A stretch of 35,814 nt of DNA from Candidatus Gastranaerophilales bacterium (GTDB lineage: Bacteria; Cyanobacteriota; Vampirovibrionia; Gastranaerophilales; Gastranaerophilaceae), in assembly GCA_944323535.1 (NCBI GenBank), contig CALUSW010000010.1, positions 1-35,814 on the forward strand, given 5' to 3'. The notes beneath the pieces are model-generated. The model did not search any database. It was not told where the DNA came from and was given only the letters and a program-made list of their open reading frames with translations. Shown here piece by piece: positions 17,148 through 25,291 of the stretch. The position numbers and the translations under genes were made by a program. Each line of letters begins with the position of its first letter. Positions within the stretch are counted from its first letter, which is position 1.

Positions 17148-17966
17148 ATGAGAGAAAGCAGTGAATATAATTCATATAACAATATAAAAAGGCTTTCGGA
17201 TAAAGAACTCGAAAGTCTTTGGAGTGCTTATCTTGCCGATAAATCCAATAAAAAATTAAGAGATGAAATTATTGTTCAATATATATACCTTACAAAATAC
17301 GTAATAGGCAGAATAAAATTAAACCTGCCTCCAAACTTTGCAATAGAAGATATAACAAGTTTCGGGGTTGAAGGGTTAATTGATGCAATAGAAAGATTCT
17401 CGCCCGATAAAGGTGCTCACTTTGAAACTTATGCAATTATGAGAATAAGAGGAACTATAATTGACAAAATCCGTTCTCAAGACTGGCTGCCCAGAAGTAC
17501 AAGAAAAAAAATTAAAGATATAAAAACAGCCGCGGAAAAATTAAAACAAGAACTCGGAAGAACCCCGACTACAGAAGAAATTGCCGATTTTTTAGGAATG
17601 GAAAAAGATAAAATAAACTCTCTATTATCAGAAGATACTTCTATCGGCTCTTTATATGATAAAAAATATTCAGGTGATGAAGGGATTGAATTAATTGATA
17701 CAATAGAAGATACCAGTTCTGTAAACCCCTTAGAAAGACTTGAAGAAAAAGATGTTAAAAATGAACTTCAGGCAGCTTTAAAGAAACTTCCCGAAAGAGA
17801 AAGAATGGTTATGGTGCTTTACTATCATGAAAATATGACTTTAAAAGAAATAGGTGAAAGTATAGAAGTCTCAGAATCAAGAGTCTGCCAGATTCATGCT
17901 CAGGCTATTATGAAATTAAGAAATATTCTTAACGAAAATAAAAGCGGGAAATATGTGAAAAGATAA
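17148..17966 (+). CDS. RNA polymerase sigma factor, FliA/WhiG (sigma-28) class
   Basis: 272-residue alternative sigma factor with regions 2, 3 and 4 in order. Region 2 carries FGVEGLIDAIERFSP and FETYAIMRIRGTIIDKIR. WLPRSTRKKIK is typical of the WhiG/FliA group. Region 3 is ELGRTPTTEEIADFLGM. Region 4 has LPERERMVMVLYYHENMTLKEIGE and the DNA-reading helix ESRVCQIHAQAIMKLR. The frame opens at TTG 17136, but ATG 17148 with GGGA 6 bases upstream is more likely. It may be the flagellar sigma or a general stress/developmental one; no anti-sigma gene is next to it. Its stop lies 1 base from the stop of the opposing csaB. Confidence 0.93.
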   Translation: MRESSEYNSYNNIKRLSDKELESLWSAYLADKSNKKLRDEIIVQYIYLTKYVIGRIKLNLPPNFAIEDITSFGVEGLIDAIERFSPDKGAHFETYAIMRIRGTIIDKIRSQDWLPRSTRKKIKDIKTAAEKLKQELGRTPTTEEIADFLGMEKDKINSLLSEDTSIGSLYDKKYSGDEGIELIDTIEDTSSVNPLERLEEKDVKNELQAALKKLPERERMVMVLYYHENMTLKEIGESIEVSESRVCQIHAQAIMKLRNILNENKSGKYVKR

Positions 17967-17967
17967 C

Positions 17968-18987
17968 TTACAATATTTTTTCTATTAACCCAAAATCATA
18001 GCTTAATTTTTTTATTTTTTCCCTGTCATAAACAATCACATCTGATGAAAACTTCTCTATTTTTCTTTCAAATTCTTCCGGTTTATTAATTTCGAGAAAA
18101 TCAAGATTAAATTTCTCAGCAATATTTTCAACTTTTATATCATAACTTAAAGGCAAAAGTTTTACTCCCGCTTTTATTGCAATAAGACAGGCATGATAGC
18201 GCATAGCGATGAAAGCTTCAAGTGAAGAAATTTCATCAATTATTACTTTATTTGAAATATTTTCTTTTACTTCCGTTTTTATATCGGGATTAATCTTATG
18301 AAGAAAGTTATTAAATTTAATACAAACTTCCAGATCAAGACTATTTTGAAGGGAATATATGTTAATTTTCTTATGAGAATAAAATTTAGAGATATTTTCC
18401 GCAAGAGAATATAAAACTTTATCGGTCAAATCCGCCCAGGTTCTTAACTGTACTCCTATTTCCGATTTTTTTTCTTTTTTCGGAATATCTAAATTCCAAA
18501 CAGGATCGGCGCATATATCTGCTGCAACACCGTTATTTTTTAAGAGGTTAAAGCTTTTTTCATCTCTAACAGTAATAAAAGCAGCTTTCTTTAACAAACA
18601 AAACGTTAAAAAAGCTAAAAATCTATTTTTTATAGGTCCTATTCCCTGGGCAAAAATTACTACTTTTTTTCTGAATAATACCGCTAAAAAAATAATACCA
18701 AGATAATATACAAGACTTCTACAGCTTGTAACATCCTGAAGAAGGCTGCCGCCTCCTGAAATTAAAATATCACAAGTTTTAAGCTCATTAATAACATTAT
18801 TAAGATTAAAAGAATTGACGCAATTGACGGAGTATAAATCCGAAGTTTTTTGAGGATTTGAAGAAAATACCGTTATTAATGGTTTACACTTAAATTTATG
18901 CAAATTTTCAATAAGAATTTGCAAAATAATTTCATCTCCGAAATTATCAAAACCGTAATAACCGGATATACATATTTTCTTAGTCAT
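17968..18987 (-). CDS. csaB: Polysaccharide pyruvyl transferase CsaB
   Basis: 339 residues of the CsaB family, which transfers pyruvate from phosphoenolpyruvate to cell-wall polysaccharide. Pyruvylated polymers are the ligand of SLH domains, so the enzyme supports anchoring of surface or outer-membrane proteins (known of the family). Motifs seen are SGYYGFDNFGDEIIL (8-22), ISGGGSLLQDVTS, FAQGIGPI and AMRYHACLIAIKAG. The start overlaps the preceding sugar kinase gene by 8 bases, so the pair is one operon. The gene ends 1 base from the sigma gene with no terminator between. Confidence 0.93.
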   Translation of the reverse strand: MTKKICISGYYGFDNFGDEIILQILIENLHKFKCKPLITVFSSNPQKTSDLYSVNCVNSFNLNNVINELKTCDILISGGGSLLQDVTSCRSLVYYLGIIFLAVLFRKKVVIFAQGIGPIKNRFLAFLTFCLLKKAAFITVRDEKSFNLLKNNGVAADICADPVWNLDIPKKEKKSEIGVQLRTWADLTDKVLYSLAENISKFYSHKKINIYSLQNSLDLEVCIKFNNFLHKINPDIKTEVKENISNKVIIDEISSLEAFIAMRYHACLIAIKAGVKLLPLSYDIKVENIAEKFNLDFLEINKPEEFERKIEKFSSDVIVYDREKIKKLSYDFGLIEKIL

Positions 18988-19927
18988 TTTGACCTTTAAA
19001 TATTTTATAAACTTCTTCTTTTGAAGGAATAGATTTTACAGCACCCATTTTTTTAACCTGAAGTCCGGCAGTAATTGTCCCCAGATTAACAGCTTTAAAA
19101 GGAGTCATTCCCGAAACAATTCCATGTAATACTCCTCCGTTAAAAGTGTCTCCCGCTCCTGTTTTATCAAGAACAATATCATCTATATATTTTATAAATT
19201 CTATTTTTCCCTGATAACCAGCATAATATCCTTTATCAATCGAAGATTTAATTATAACTGTAGCTACACCCTTATCCCACAAATGCTTAATTATATTATT
19301 TACGGAAGCCGAATCAATAACAATTTTGGAATCATATCTGGCATTAAGGAAAATAATATCCACATATTCAATAATTTCATCAAAAGCTTCTTTAGCCTCA
19401 TCTTCAGACCATATTTTAGAAGTATAATTAGGGTCATAAGCCGTTAATACACCGTTTTCTTTTGCAATTTCAAAAGCCTTCTTAACCGCCTCTCTTGCCG
19501 ATATTGATAAAGACTGCGTAATACCCGTTGTATAAAGCAATGAAGCATTTTGTATATATTCCGTAGAAATATCATCTATAGATAAATTTGTAGCGGCTGT
19601 TTTTTTTCTGTAAAATGAAAATTCAACAGAATCACATTCTTCAGACTTTGAAACCAGATAAAGCCCGTTTACGCCCTGAACGGGTTTAACATGAGATATA
19701 TCAAGTCCTTCTTCCTGCCAGCTTTCAAGCAAATAGTTTCTAAAACAATCCATTCCTATCCTTGAAATAAATCCGACTTTAGACCCAAGTCTTAAAGCCG
19801 TTACAGCAGTTGTCAATGTATCCCCGCCATAATACTTATCAAGAGAGACAGCATCTGTTAAACTCTCATTTGTGGAAAGTTCTATTAAACTCTCCCCTAT
19901 TGTTACTATATCAAGTTTTTCATCCAT
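18980..19927 (-). CDS. PfkB-family sugar kinase
   Basis: 315 residues of the ribokinase/PfkB family. The N-terminal IVTIGESLIELS, the YYGGDTLTTAVTALRLG strand-turn and the C-terminal signature DKTGAGDTFNGGVL with the catalytic Asp are intact. Overall it most resembles 2-keto-3-deoxygluconate kinases or fructokinases; the true sugar is not decided by the sequence. Its 3' end overlaps csaB by 8 bases. A weak ribosome site (GTAAAGA) lies before the ATG. Confidence 0.92.
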   Translation of the reverse strand: MDEKLDIVTIGESLIELSTNESLTDAVSLDKYYGGDTLTTAVTALRLGSKVGFISRIGMDCFRNYLLESWQEEGLDISHVKPVQGVNGLYLVSKSEECDSVEFSFYRKKTAATNLSIDDISTEYIQNASLLYTTGITQSLSISAREAVKKAFEIAKENGVLTAYDPNYTSKIWSEDEAKEAFDEIIEYVDIIFLNARYDSKIVIDSASVNNIIKHLWDKGVATVIIKSSIDKGYYAGYQGKIEFIKYIDDIVLDKTGAGDTFNGGVLHGIVSGMTPFKAVNLGTITAGLQVKKMGAVKSIPSKEEVYKIFKGQND

Positions 19928-19978
19928 AATCTTTACTTTTCACTTTATCAAAAAGATTTTAAATAATCAACATTCCGT

Positions 19979-20003
19979 CTTATCGTGAAATTTTGTTTGA
20001 ACA
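19979..20003. repeat. Dispersed repeat fragment E (right end only)
   Basis: CTTATCGTGAAATTTTGTT plus the following six bases match the right end of copy A with two differences. It lies at the 3' end of the small TPR gene and supplies its last codons and stop. It is inverted relative to copy B on the other side of that gene. Confidence 0.8.
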
Positions 20004-20753
20004 AACTATTCTTAAAGTATTTTTCATTTTTTTTTCGCTGTTAAGTACAGAAATACGTTTTTCTATTTCATTATAATTACTGCAAAATCTGCACATTTCA
20101 ATATACTTTTTATAAAATCTTTTAGCTCCGGAATAATTACCTAATTTTTCATAACAGATGCCGACAGCAAGATATGCTCTGTAATATTTTGGATCCAGCC
20201 TGAGTACTGTTTTAAATATTTTGACAGAATTTACATAATCCTGCAAATGCATAAATAAAGCCGCTTTTTGTATATATGCTCTCAAATAATCAGGTTTCAT
20301 TTCAATTATACGTTGATATATCATTAACGACATATCCTCTTCTTCTATCATTTCATGAACCATTGCCAGCTGCATTTGAATATCAATATTATCAGGTTCC
20401 AATTTAATGGCTTTTATCAAATATTTAATGCCGTTTTCAAAATCACCGTTTATAACAGAGCAAACAGCCAATTCTTTTAGTACATTAATATCTCTCGGAT
20501 TAAGCATTTCCGCCTTTTTTAAATTAATTACGGCTTTATCATATTTTTTTAAATTTTTATATGAAATCCCTATACCAAGATATGATGTATAATTTTGCCT
20601 GTCTATCATAATAGAATGAAGATAATTTTCAACAGACTCTCTATATTGATTTTTGAGTCTGAGTTCTTCGGCAAGTAAAAAATATCTCTCAGCCAGAGAA
20701 ATATTTTGTTTATCTGTCTTTTTTACCGTTTTAGATATGCCGGTTATCCCCAT
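19980..20753 (-). CDS. TPR-repeat protein (six units)
   Basis: 257 residues made almost wholly of tetratricopeptide units of about 34 residues starting near 22, 56, 90, 124, 158 and 192. Recurring helix patterns include AIKLEPDNIDIQMQLAMV and VLRLDPKYYRAYLAVGICYE. There is no signal peptide or enzyme domain, so it should be a protein-binding scaffold. The frame stays open to 20882 through repeat copy B. The ATG at 20753 with AAAGGAAAAA about 8 bases upstream is the real start. The last residues (VCSNKISR) and the stop come from repeat fragment E, so the natural C-terminus may have been replaced. Confidence 0.85.
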   Translation of the reverse strand: MGITGISKTVKKTDKQNISLAERYFLLAEELRLKNQYRESVENYLHSIMIDRQNYTSYLGIGISYKNLKKYDKAVINLKKAEMLNPRDINVLKELAVCSVINGDFENGIKYLIKAIKLEPDNIDIQMQLAMVHEMIEEEDMSLMIYQRIIEMKPDYLRAYIQKAALFMHLQDYVNSVKIFKTVLRLDPKYYRAYLAVGICYEKLGNYSGAKRFYKKYIEMCRFCSNYNEIEKRISVLNSEKKMKNTLRIVCSNKISR

Positions 20754-20782
20754 TTTAACTTTTTTCCTTTTATAACAAATTT

Positions 20783-20904
20783 TGTCCGAACAAAATTTCA
20801 CGATAAGCCAGCGGCGTGAGTGAAATTTTGAGAGTGGCATATTGAAAAGGTGAGTATTAAAGTGGAAATGTTGAATTTTCACTTTAATACGACACTAGAT
20901 TATA
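20783..20904. repeat. Dispersed intergenic repeat, copy B (122 bp, inverted)
   Basis: Reverse complement of copy A, same length, 6 differences in the 118-base core. Several changes fall in or next to hairpin loops, so the stems are kept. It lies between the small TPR gene and the thioesterase gene. Confidence 0.95.
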
Positions 20905-20980
20905 TAATTTTAGTCAATATGTCAAAAAGGGAATATAGCCTAAAGGTTTAAATTTATAGAACTAAAGATTAATTATACTG

Positions 20981-21412
20981 TCAGCTTATTGCTATCGGGG
21001 CAGAATCAATTCCACTTATAAAGCAAGTATACAAATCCTCCGGAATCTTTCTAAACATTTTACCTGTCAGGGAATCAATAACCACTATTGTTGTTTGGGC
21101 AATTACTCTCAACTTATTTGTATCTTTTTCATAAACCCGATGTTCAAATGTTATACTTACAGATTTTACTTCAATAATTTTTGTTTTAATTATAATTCTT
21201 TCATTCATTTTTGCAGAAGATTTATATCTTATATTCATCTCAACAACAGGGAATAAAATATTATTTTTTTCAAGAGTTTCAAGAGAAACACCAAGTTTCT
21301 CAACAAGTTCGACACGTGCAGCCTCAAACCATTTTGTATAAGCACCATGCCAGACAACACCGTATGAATCGGTATCGCTGTATAAAACTCTTATTTCCTG
21401 TATATATTCCAA
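20981..21412 (-). CDS. Hot-dog acyl-CoA thioesterase, YbgC/4-hydroxybenzoyl-CoA type
   Basis: 143 residues. The signature YSDTDSYGVVWHGAYTKWFE (11-30) includes the catalytic Asp of this thioesterase family and the conserved His. The rest shows the alternating strands of one hot-dog domain. Such enzymes hydrolyse short acyl-CoA or aryl-CoA esters; YbgC is commonly found beside Tol-Pal genes, which are not here. The start is TTG at 21412, preceded by CGGAGAT. It lies 15 bases after the stop of the large TPR gene and is likely co-transcribed with it. Confidence 0.9.
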   Translation of the reverse strand: MEYIQEIRVLYSDTDSYGVVWHGAYTKWFEAARVELVEKLGVSLETLEKNNILFPVVEMNIRYKSSAKMNERIIIKTKIIEVKSVSITFEHRVYEKDTNKLRVIAQTTIVVIDSLTGKMFRKIPEDLYTCFISGIDSAPIAIS

Positions 21413-21427
21413 TTTTATATCTCCGTA

Positions 21428-23026
21428 TTATGTAAATAAATCCTGAATTTTTTCTTCTATATCCGCAGGATCAAGCTCCTGAGTGTAAGTGTTAATATCA
21501 AGCGCTATTTGATATAATTTTGCCGCTTCGACTTTATCTCCTGTAATTGCAATAGAGCGTGCAAGATTATAATGTGCAAGAGCATAATTCGGATTATATT
21601 TTTTTGCTGCTTCAAAAAGCTCAATTGCCTTTTTTACCCTGCCTAAATCATCCAGATATATAACACCGAGGTTGTTATACGCTATATCATAAGTATTATC
21701 ATATTTTATAGCCTTTTCATATTCTTTTATTGCTTCTTCTATGTTGCCTTTTCCCCAGTATAAATATCCGAGATTACAATGCAGTCTGGCATTATGAGGT
21801 GATAATTCAAGTGCTTTTTTATATACTATAAGAGCATTATCGTATGAGCCTTTTTCAAAAAATACATTTCCCAAATTCAAATAAATATCCACATCACCGG
21901 GATTAAGATTATATGCGTTTTGATAAGAACTTATCGCAGCATCCAAATCTTTTGTATTTTCCTGAAAAATAAAGCCAAGTGTTTGTGCTACAACACTTGT
22001 CCATTGAGGATTAGGATTTAATGTGACGGCCGTTTGATAATGTTCAATTGCCCGGGTTATTTCTCCTTTTAAATAAAAATACTGGGCAATTCTGCAATGA
22101 AAATCAGCAATATGGGGCTGCAATTCAATAAGTTTTTTACAAGTTTCAATTGCATTATCAAAATCTCTTATTTCTTCATAAAGCTGGCATAAGTAATAAT
22201 ATGCTCTTAAATTCAGACTATCAAGCCAAATTGCCATTTTATATTCACATATAGCATCATCATATCTTTTAAGTTCATAATATACTCTTCCAAGGTTTAT
22301 ATATAATTCTACAAACCCGGGGGCTTTGTCTATTGTTTCTCTGTATATATCAAGTATCTGCTGGTTAAATCCTTTCAAAAAAACCATAGCAGAAGTTTTT
22401 AAAAGAACAGGAAGAAATTTAAGATAAGAAATACGTCTTATTACTTCTTTAATTGCATATTTATCAAACGGAAGAGTTAAAAAAGAAAATAATAATTTAG
22501 AATATTTTTGATACCATTTTGCTTTATTTGACAATGACAAAATACAAAAAATCAGAAAATTTGCTCTTGAAGAAGTAAAAGGTGCTATTGCTATTGCTTT
22601 TTGAGCTGCTTCAACAGCTTCTATAAAATCTCCTTTTTTCATTGAAATTTCAGCAATCATAAACTGGGCTTCCGCCAGTTTTGTATTATGTTCAAGCGCC
22701 AATTTAAAATAGTTTACGGCTTTTTCAAGTTCTCTTTTATAATAAAACGCCATTCCGATTTTATAATAAACTTCGGCTGAATCAACACAAGATTCTAAAG
22801 CTCTCTGATATTCCGTTATAGCATCATCCGCATATTGTTTTATCTGATGAATATCAAGATGCCATTCCATATATAAATCACCAAGTTTAATATGGAATTC
22901 GGGATTATTTTCATCCTGAAGAATAGCACCGCGGCAAGCTTCTATTGCCTTTTGGATATTCCCCGACTTATAAAACTTGTCAATTTCTTTTTTTAGTTTT
23001 CTGGTTTTTATATTAACATTACTCAT
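21428..23026 (-). CDS. Large TPR-repeat protein
   Basis: 532 residues with tetratricopeptide units over most of the length. An N-terminal block (about 14-155) and a C-terminal block (about 230-515) are separated by a less regular, more hydrophobic stretch (about 160-225) that contains LLFSFLTLPF. Clear units include AEVYYKIGMAFYYKRELEKA and ARLHCNLGYLYWGKGNIEEA. There is no signal peptide. It is probably a scaffold. The ATG has no Shine-Dalgarno; instead a palindrome covers it. It precedes the thioesterase gene in one transcript. Confidence 0.92.
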   Translation of the reverse strand: MSNVNIKTRKLKKEIDKFYKSGNIQKAIEACRGAILQDENNPEFHIKLGDLYMEWHLDIHQIKQYADDAITEYQRALESCVDSAEVYYKIGMAFYYKRELEKAVNYFKLALEHNTKLAEAQFMIAEISMKKGDFIEAVEAAQKAIAIAPFTSSRANFLIFCILSLSNKAKWYQKYSKLLFSFLTLPFDKYAIKEVIRRISYLKFLPVLLKTSAMVFLKGFNQQILDIYRETIDKAPGFVELYINLGRVYYELKRYDDAICEYKMAIWLDSLNLRAYYYLCQLYEEIRDFDNAIETCKKLIELQPHIADFHCRIAQYFYLKGEITRAIEHYQTAVTLNPNPQWTSVVAQTLGFIFQENTKDLDAAISSYQNAYNLNPGDVDIYLNLGNVFFEKGSYDNALIVYKKALELSPHNARLHCNLGYLYWGKGNIEEAIKEYEKAIKYDNTYDIAYNNLGVIYLDDLGRVKKAIELFEAAKKYNPNYALAHYNLARSIAITGDKVEAAKLYQIALDINTYTQELDPADIEEKIQDLFT

Positions 23027-23037
23027 GGCTCATGAGT
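23021..23037. promoter_or_regulatory. Palindrome over the start codon of the large TPR gene
   Basis: ACTCATG-GCT-CATGAGT is a perfect 7-bp inverted repeat with a 3-base centre. The start codon (23026-23024) is inside one arm. No ribosome site is visible. It could be an operator or an mRNA hairpin that limits initiation. A TATGAT (23050-23045, minus strand) may be the -10. Confidence 0.45.
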
Positions 23038-23086
23038 TGATTTTATCATAATTTAGTTTATTTTTCACTATAAATTATTACGTCTT

Positions 23087-23317
23087 CTATTTAAACATTC
23101 TTGCACTTTGCGCTAATTTTTCAAGACTTCCCATAAGTTCTTTTTGTTTTGCAGCTGCTTCGGGAAGCTGTGTTGCTGCAAAAGTTCCCAGCTCTGATAA
23201 ATTTTTAGATAATGAATCTTTTACTGTTTTTTGCAGAGCTATTATTTCAGGCGATACAGTCATTGCCTGATTTGCAGTTTTTTTTGAAATATTTCCCATT
23301 ATCTTACTTAAAAGCAT
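23087..23317 (-). CDS. Small helical hypothetical protein
   Basis: 76 residues, family unknown. The sequence is Ala/Leu/Lys/Gln-rich and predicted by eye to be mostly helix (ALQKTVKDSLSKNLSELG, then LPEAAAKQKELMGSLEKLAQ). No signal peptide or cysteine is present. The ATG at 23317 has AAAAGG 8-9 bases upstream. It lies between holB and the large TPR gene on the same strand, 50 and 60 bases from them, so it is probably in the same transcript. Confidence 0.65.
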   Translation of the reverse strand: MLLSKIMGNISKKTANQAMTVSPEIIALQKTVKDSLSKNLSELGTFAATQLPEAAAKQKELMGSLEKLAQSARMFK

Positions 23318-23367
23318 AACAATTACCTTTTCTATATATATAAAAACAAATTGTCTGCTAAAATTGC

Positions 23368-24315
23368 CTACTTTCCCGCAAAATAAAAAGCTAAATCTTC
23401 AAAAACAAGTTGCTCTTTTATATATGAATCAAGCATTTTTTTTGAATTTTCGGTTTTATTAATGTCTTTATAAATTTTCTCAAGTAATATAGAATTACCG
23501 AAATTAGCTTTTGCAAGCCCGGTAAGATAGTATTGAATACAGTCTATTATATACTTAGGTTCAAGTTCATTTTCAGTTTGATAAATAAGCAAAGCTTGTG
23601 CAAAATCAATTGCATTTTCAACTTTAAATACCGGATATGAACTAAAATATTTTCTTAAGAAATCTATATTATATTTTATATATTTTGTATCTGCCGTGCA
23701 AAATGCCTGCGAGCGTGAAACAATAGTTTGAAGCAAATCATTCTTATTATTGGTAAGAAAAATAAAAGTAACATCAGAAGCAGGCTCTTCTATTGATTTA
23801 AGCATAGCATTTGCCGCAACCTGAGAAAAACATCTTGTATTTATTCCGGACGGATACCAGCTTTTTTCTCCGGTATTTTCCTGAGGAAGAGAAAATCCGG
23901 TCATTTTGAATTCTTCAAGCGCTTCCTTTTCTGTTTGTGAAAGTTTTTTTATTTCCGCATCGCAAAATATAAACACCCTATGGTAATCCGAAGAATTTAT
24001 TAACGTATCAAGAACATTATTAACCTGTTCTTCCGATATAACTGTTTTGCTGGAATCGGTTTTATTATCTGTTTTTGAAATTGTCATAACTGCGGGATGT
24101 TTATTCTCTCTTATCCAGCGGCAATTCCGGCAGCTGCAATTTTCGCTTCTATCTCCCAGACAGTTTAATTGGCGGGCAATCTCCAGCGCCATTGCATATT
24201 GAATAAGATTATTACTTCCATATAAAATTAACGAATGAAAAAGCCTTTTTAAATCGATTGCCGTTTTAAAAAAATTACTTAAATATGGAAATTTTTTGTC
24301 TAGAATTTGATTCAT
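23368..24315 (-). CDS. holB: DNA polymerase III delta-prime subunit
   Basis: 315-residue clamp-loader subunit. HSLILYGSNN replaces the P-loop, as in the ATP-inactive delta-prime. A zinc-binding cluster follows (CLGDRSENCSCRNC, about 52-65). ISEEQVNNVLDTL, HRVFIFCDAE, AANAMLKSIEEP and FIFLTNN...TIVSRSQAF match the family in order. SRSQ corresponds to the SRC arginine-finger motif, with Ser-Gln in place of Cys. The gene begins 4 bases after holA, an arrangement that makes the delta and delta-prime subunits from one message. Confidence 0.88.
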   Translation of the reverse strand: MNQILDKKFPYLSNFFKTAIDLKRLFHSLILYGSNNLIQYAMALEIARQLNCLGDRSENCSCRNCRWIRENKHPAVMTISKTDNKTDSSKTVISEEQVNNVLDTLINSSDYHRVFIFCDAEIKKLSQTEKEALEEFKMTGFSLPQENTGEKSWYPSGINTRCFSQVAANAMLKSIEEPASDVTFIFLTNNKNDLLQTIVSRSQAFCTADTKYIKYNIDFLRKYFSSYPVFKVENAIDFAQALLIYQTENELEPKYIIDCIQYYLTGLAKANFGNSILLEKIYKDINKTENSKKMLDSYIKEQLVFEDLAFYFAGK

Positions 24316-24319
24316 AATA

Positions 24320-25288
24320 TTAACTCAATAATGCAAGTTCAAGTACAATATCACTTAATGCAGACTGTCCTGTTTTAATTTTATATTCCGCATTTAAAAG
24401 AGTTTCTCTCTTTTTTATTAAACTGTCAAAAGAAATATTTTTCAATTTTTCCTGAGTTTTCATAACTATAAATTCATGAAGTTTAAGTTTTAAAGCTATA
24501 TCTTTTGCACTCATTCTCTTTTGATAATTTTTAATAAAAATAAACCTTTGAAAATTGCTTTGCAGAATTGAGAAAATTTCAAGAGGATGACGTTTCTCGG
24601 TAAGAAGATTATACTGTTTTAATATTTCATTTTTATTTCCCTGTAAAATCAAATCTGCAAGAACAAAAACATCTTCAGATGCAGAACAGTATTTTTTTAT
24701 TGACTCTGCTTCAATTGTTTTTCCAGGATGAAGCGCTACTTTTAATTTTTCAAGTTCCGAATCTATTAAAGTCAAGTTAGCTCCAAGCTGTTCAATCAAA
24801 AGATTTATATTATTTGAATTTATTGTTAAATCTTTTTCTTTTGCCATTTTTGCAATTTGAGCGTTCAGTTCTTTCTGATAAGTTTTATACTGTGCAAATT
24901 CTTTAACCTGCGAATATTTTGATATTATTTTATAAATTTTTTTTCTGGCATCAGGTTTTTTATTTTCATCCCGCGGCACTTTGCAGACAAAAATTATATT
25001 AACACTGTTGTTTATAACTGACAGCGCAGAATCAAGACACTCAAGCTGTTTATCATCAAGAGATAACTTAGCCCCCATAAGATATTTATCTATATAAATA
25101 AGACTTAAGGTATTGCCAAACATCAAAGGAGCCGACTGAATACAATCAAGCAGAGTATTAAAAGAGGGATTATCAAAAACCTTATAAGCCATTGACATAA
25201 AAGAATTATCAAGAAGCTCCGATTTAAGCTTCTTGATTTCTTTTTCCATTAAATATTCTTCCTGTCCGTAAAATAAGAATACTGCCAT
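24320..25288 (-). CDS. holA: DNA polymerase III delta subunit
   Basis: 322 residues. The start MAVFLFYGQEEYLMEKEIKK is characteristic of HolA. DENKKPDARKKIYKII, LIEQLGANLTLIDSELEKL and the C-terminal helical region (HPLEIFSILQSNFQRFI) complete the family pattern. The subunit opens the sliding clamp. It lies 3 bases after the ROK kinase gene and 4 bases before holB, within one minus-strand operon. Confidence 0.93.
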   Translation of the reverse strand: MAVFLFYGQEEYLMEKEIKKLKSELLDNSFMSMAYKVFDNPSFNTLLDCIQSAPLMFGNTLSLIYIDKYLMGAKLSLDDKQLECLDSALSVINNSVNIIFVCKVPRDENKKPDARKKIYKIISKYSQVKEFAQYKTYQKELNAQIAKMAKEKDLTINSNNINLLIEQLGANLTLIDSELEKLKVALHPGKTIEAESIKKYCSASEDVFVLADLILQGNKNEILKQYNLLTEKRHPLEIFSILQSNFQRFIFIKNYQKRMSAKDIALKLKLHEFIVMKTQEKLKNISFDSLIKKRETLLNAEYKIKTGQSALSDIVLELALLS

Positions 25289-25291
25289 ATA

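Noticed and set aside
20754-20882. N-terminal extension of the small TPR protein
   Set aside because: It is translation of repeat copy B; the ATG at 20753 is preceded by AAAGGAAAAA.
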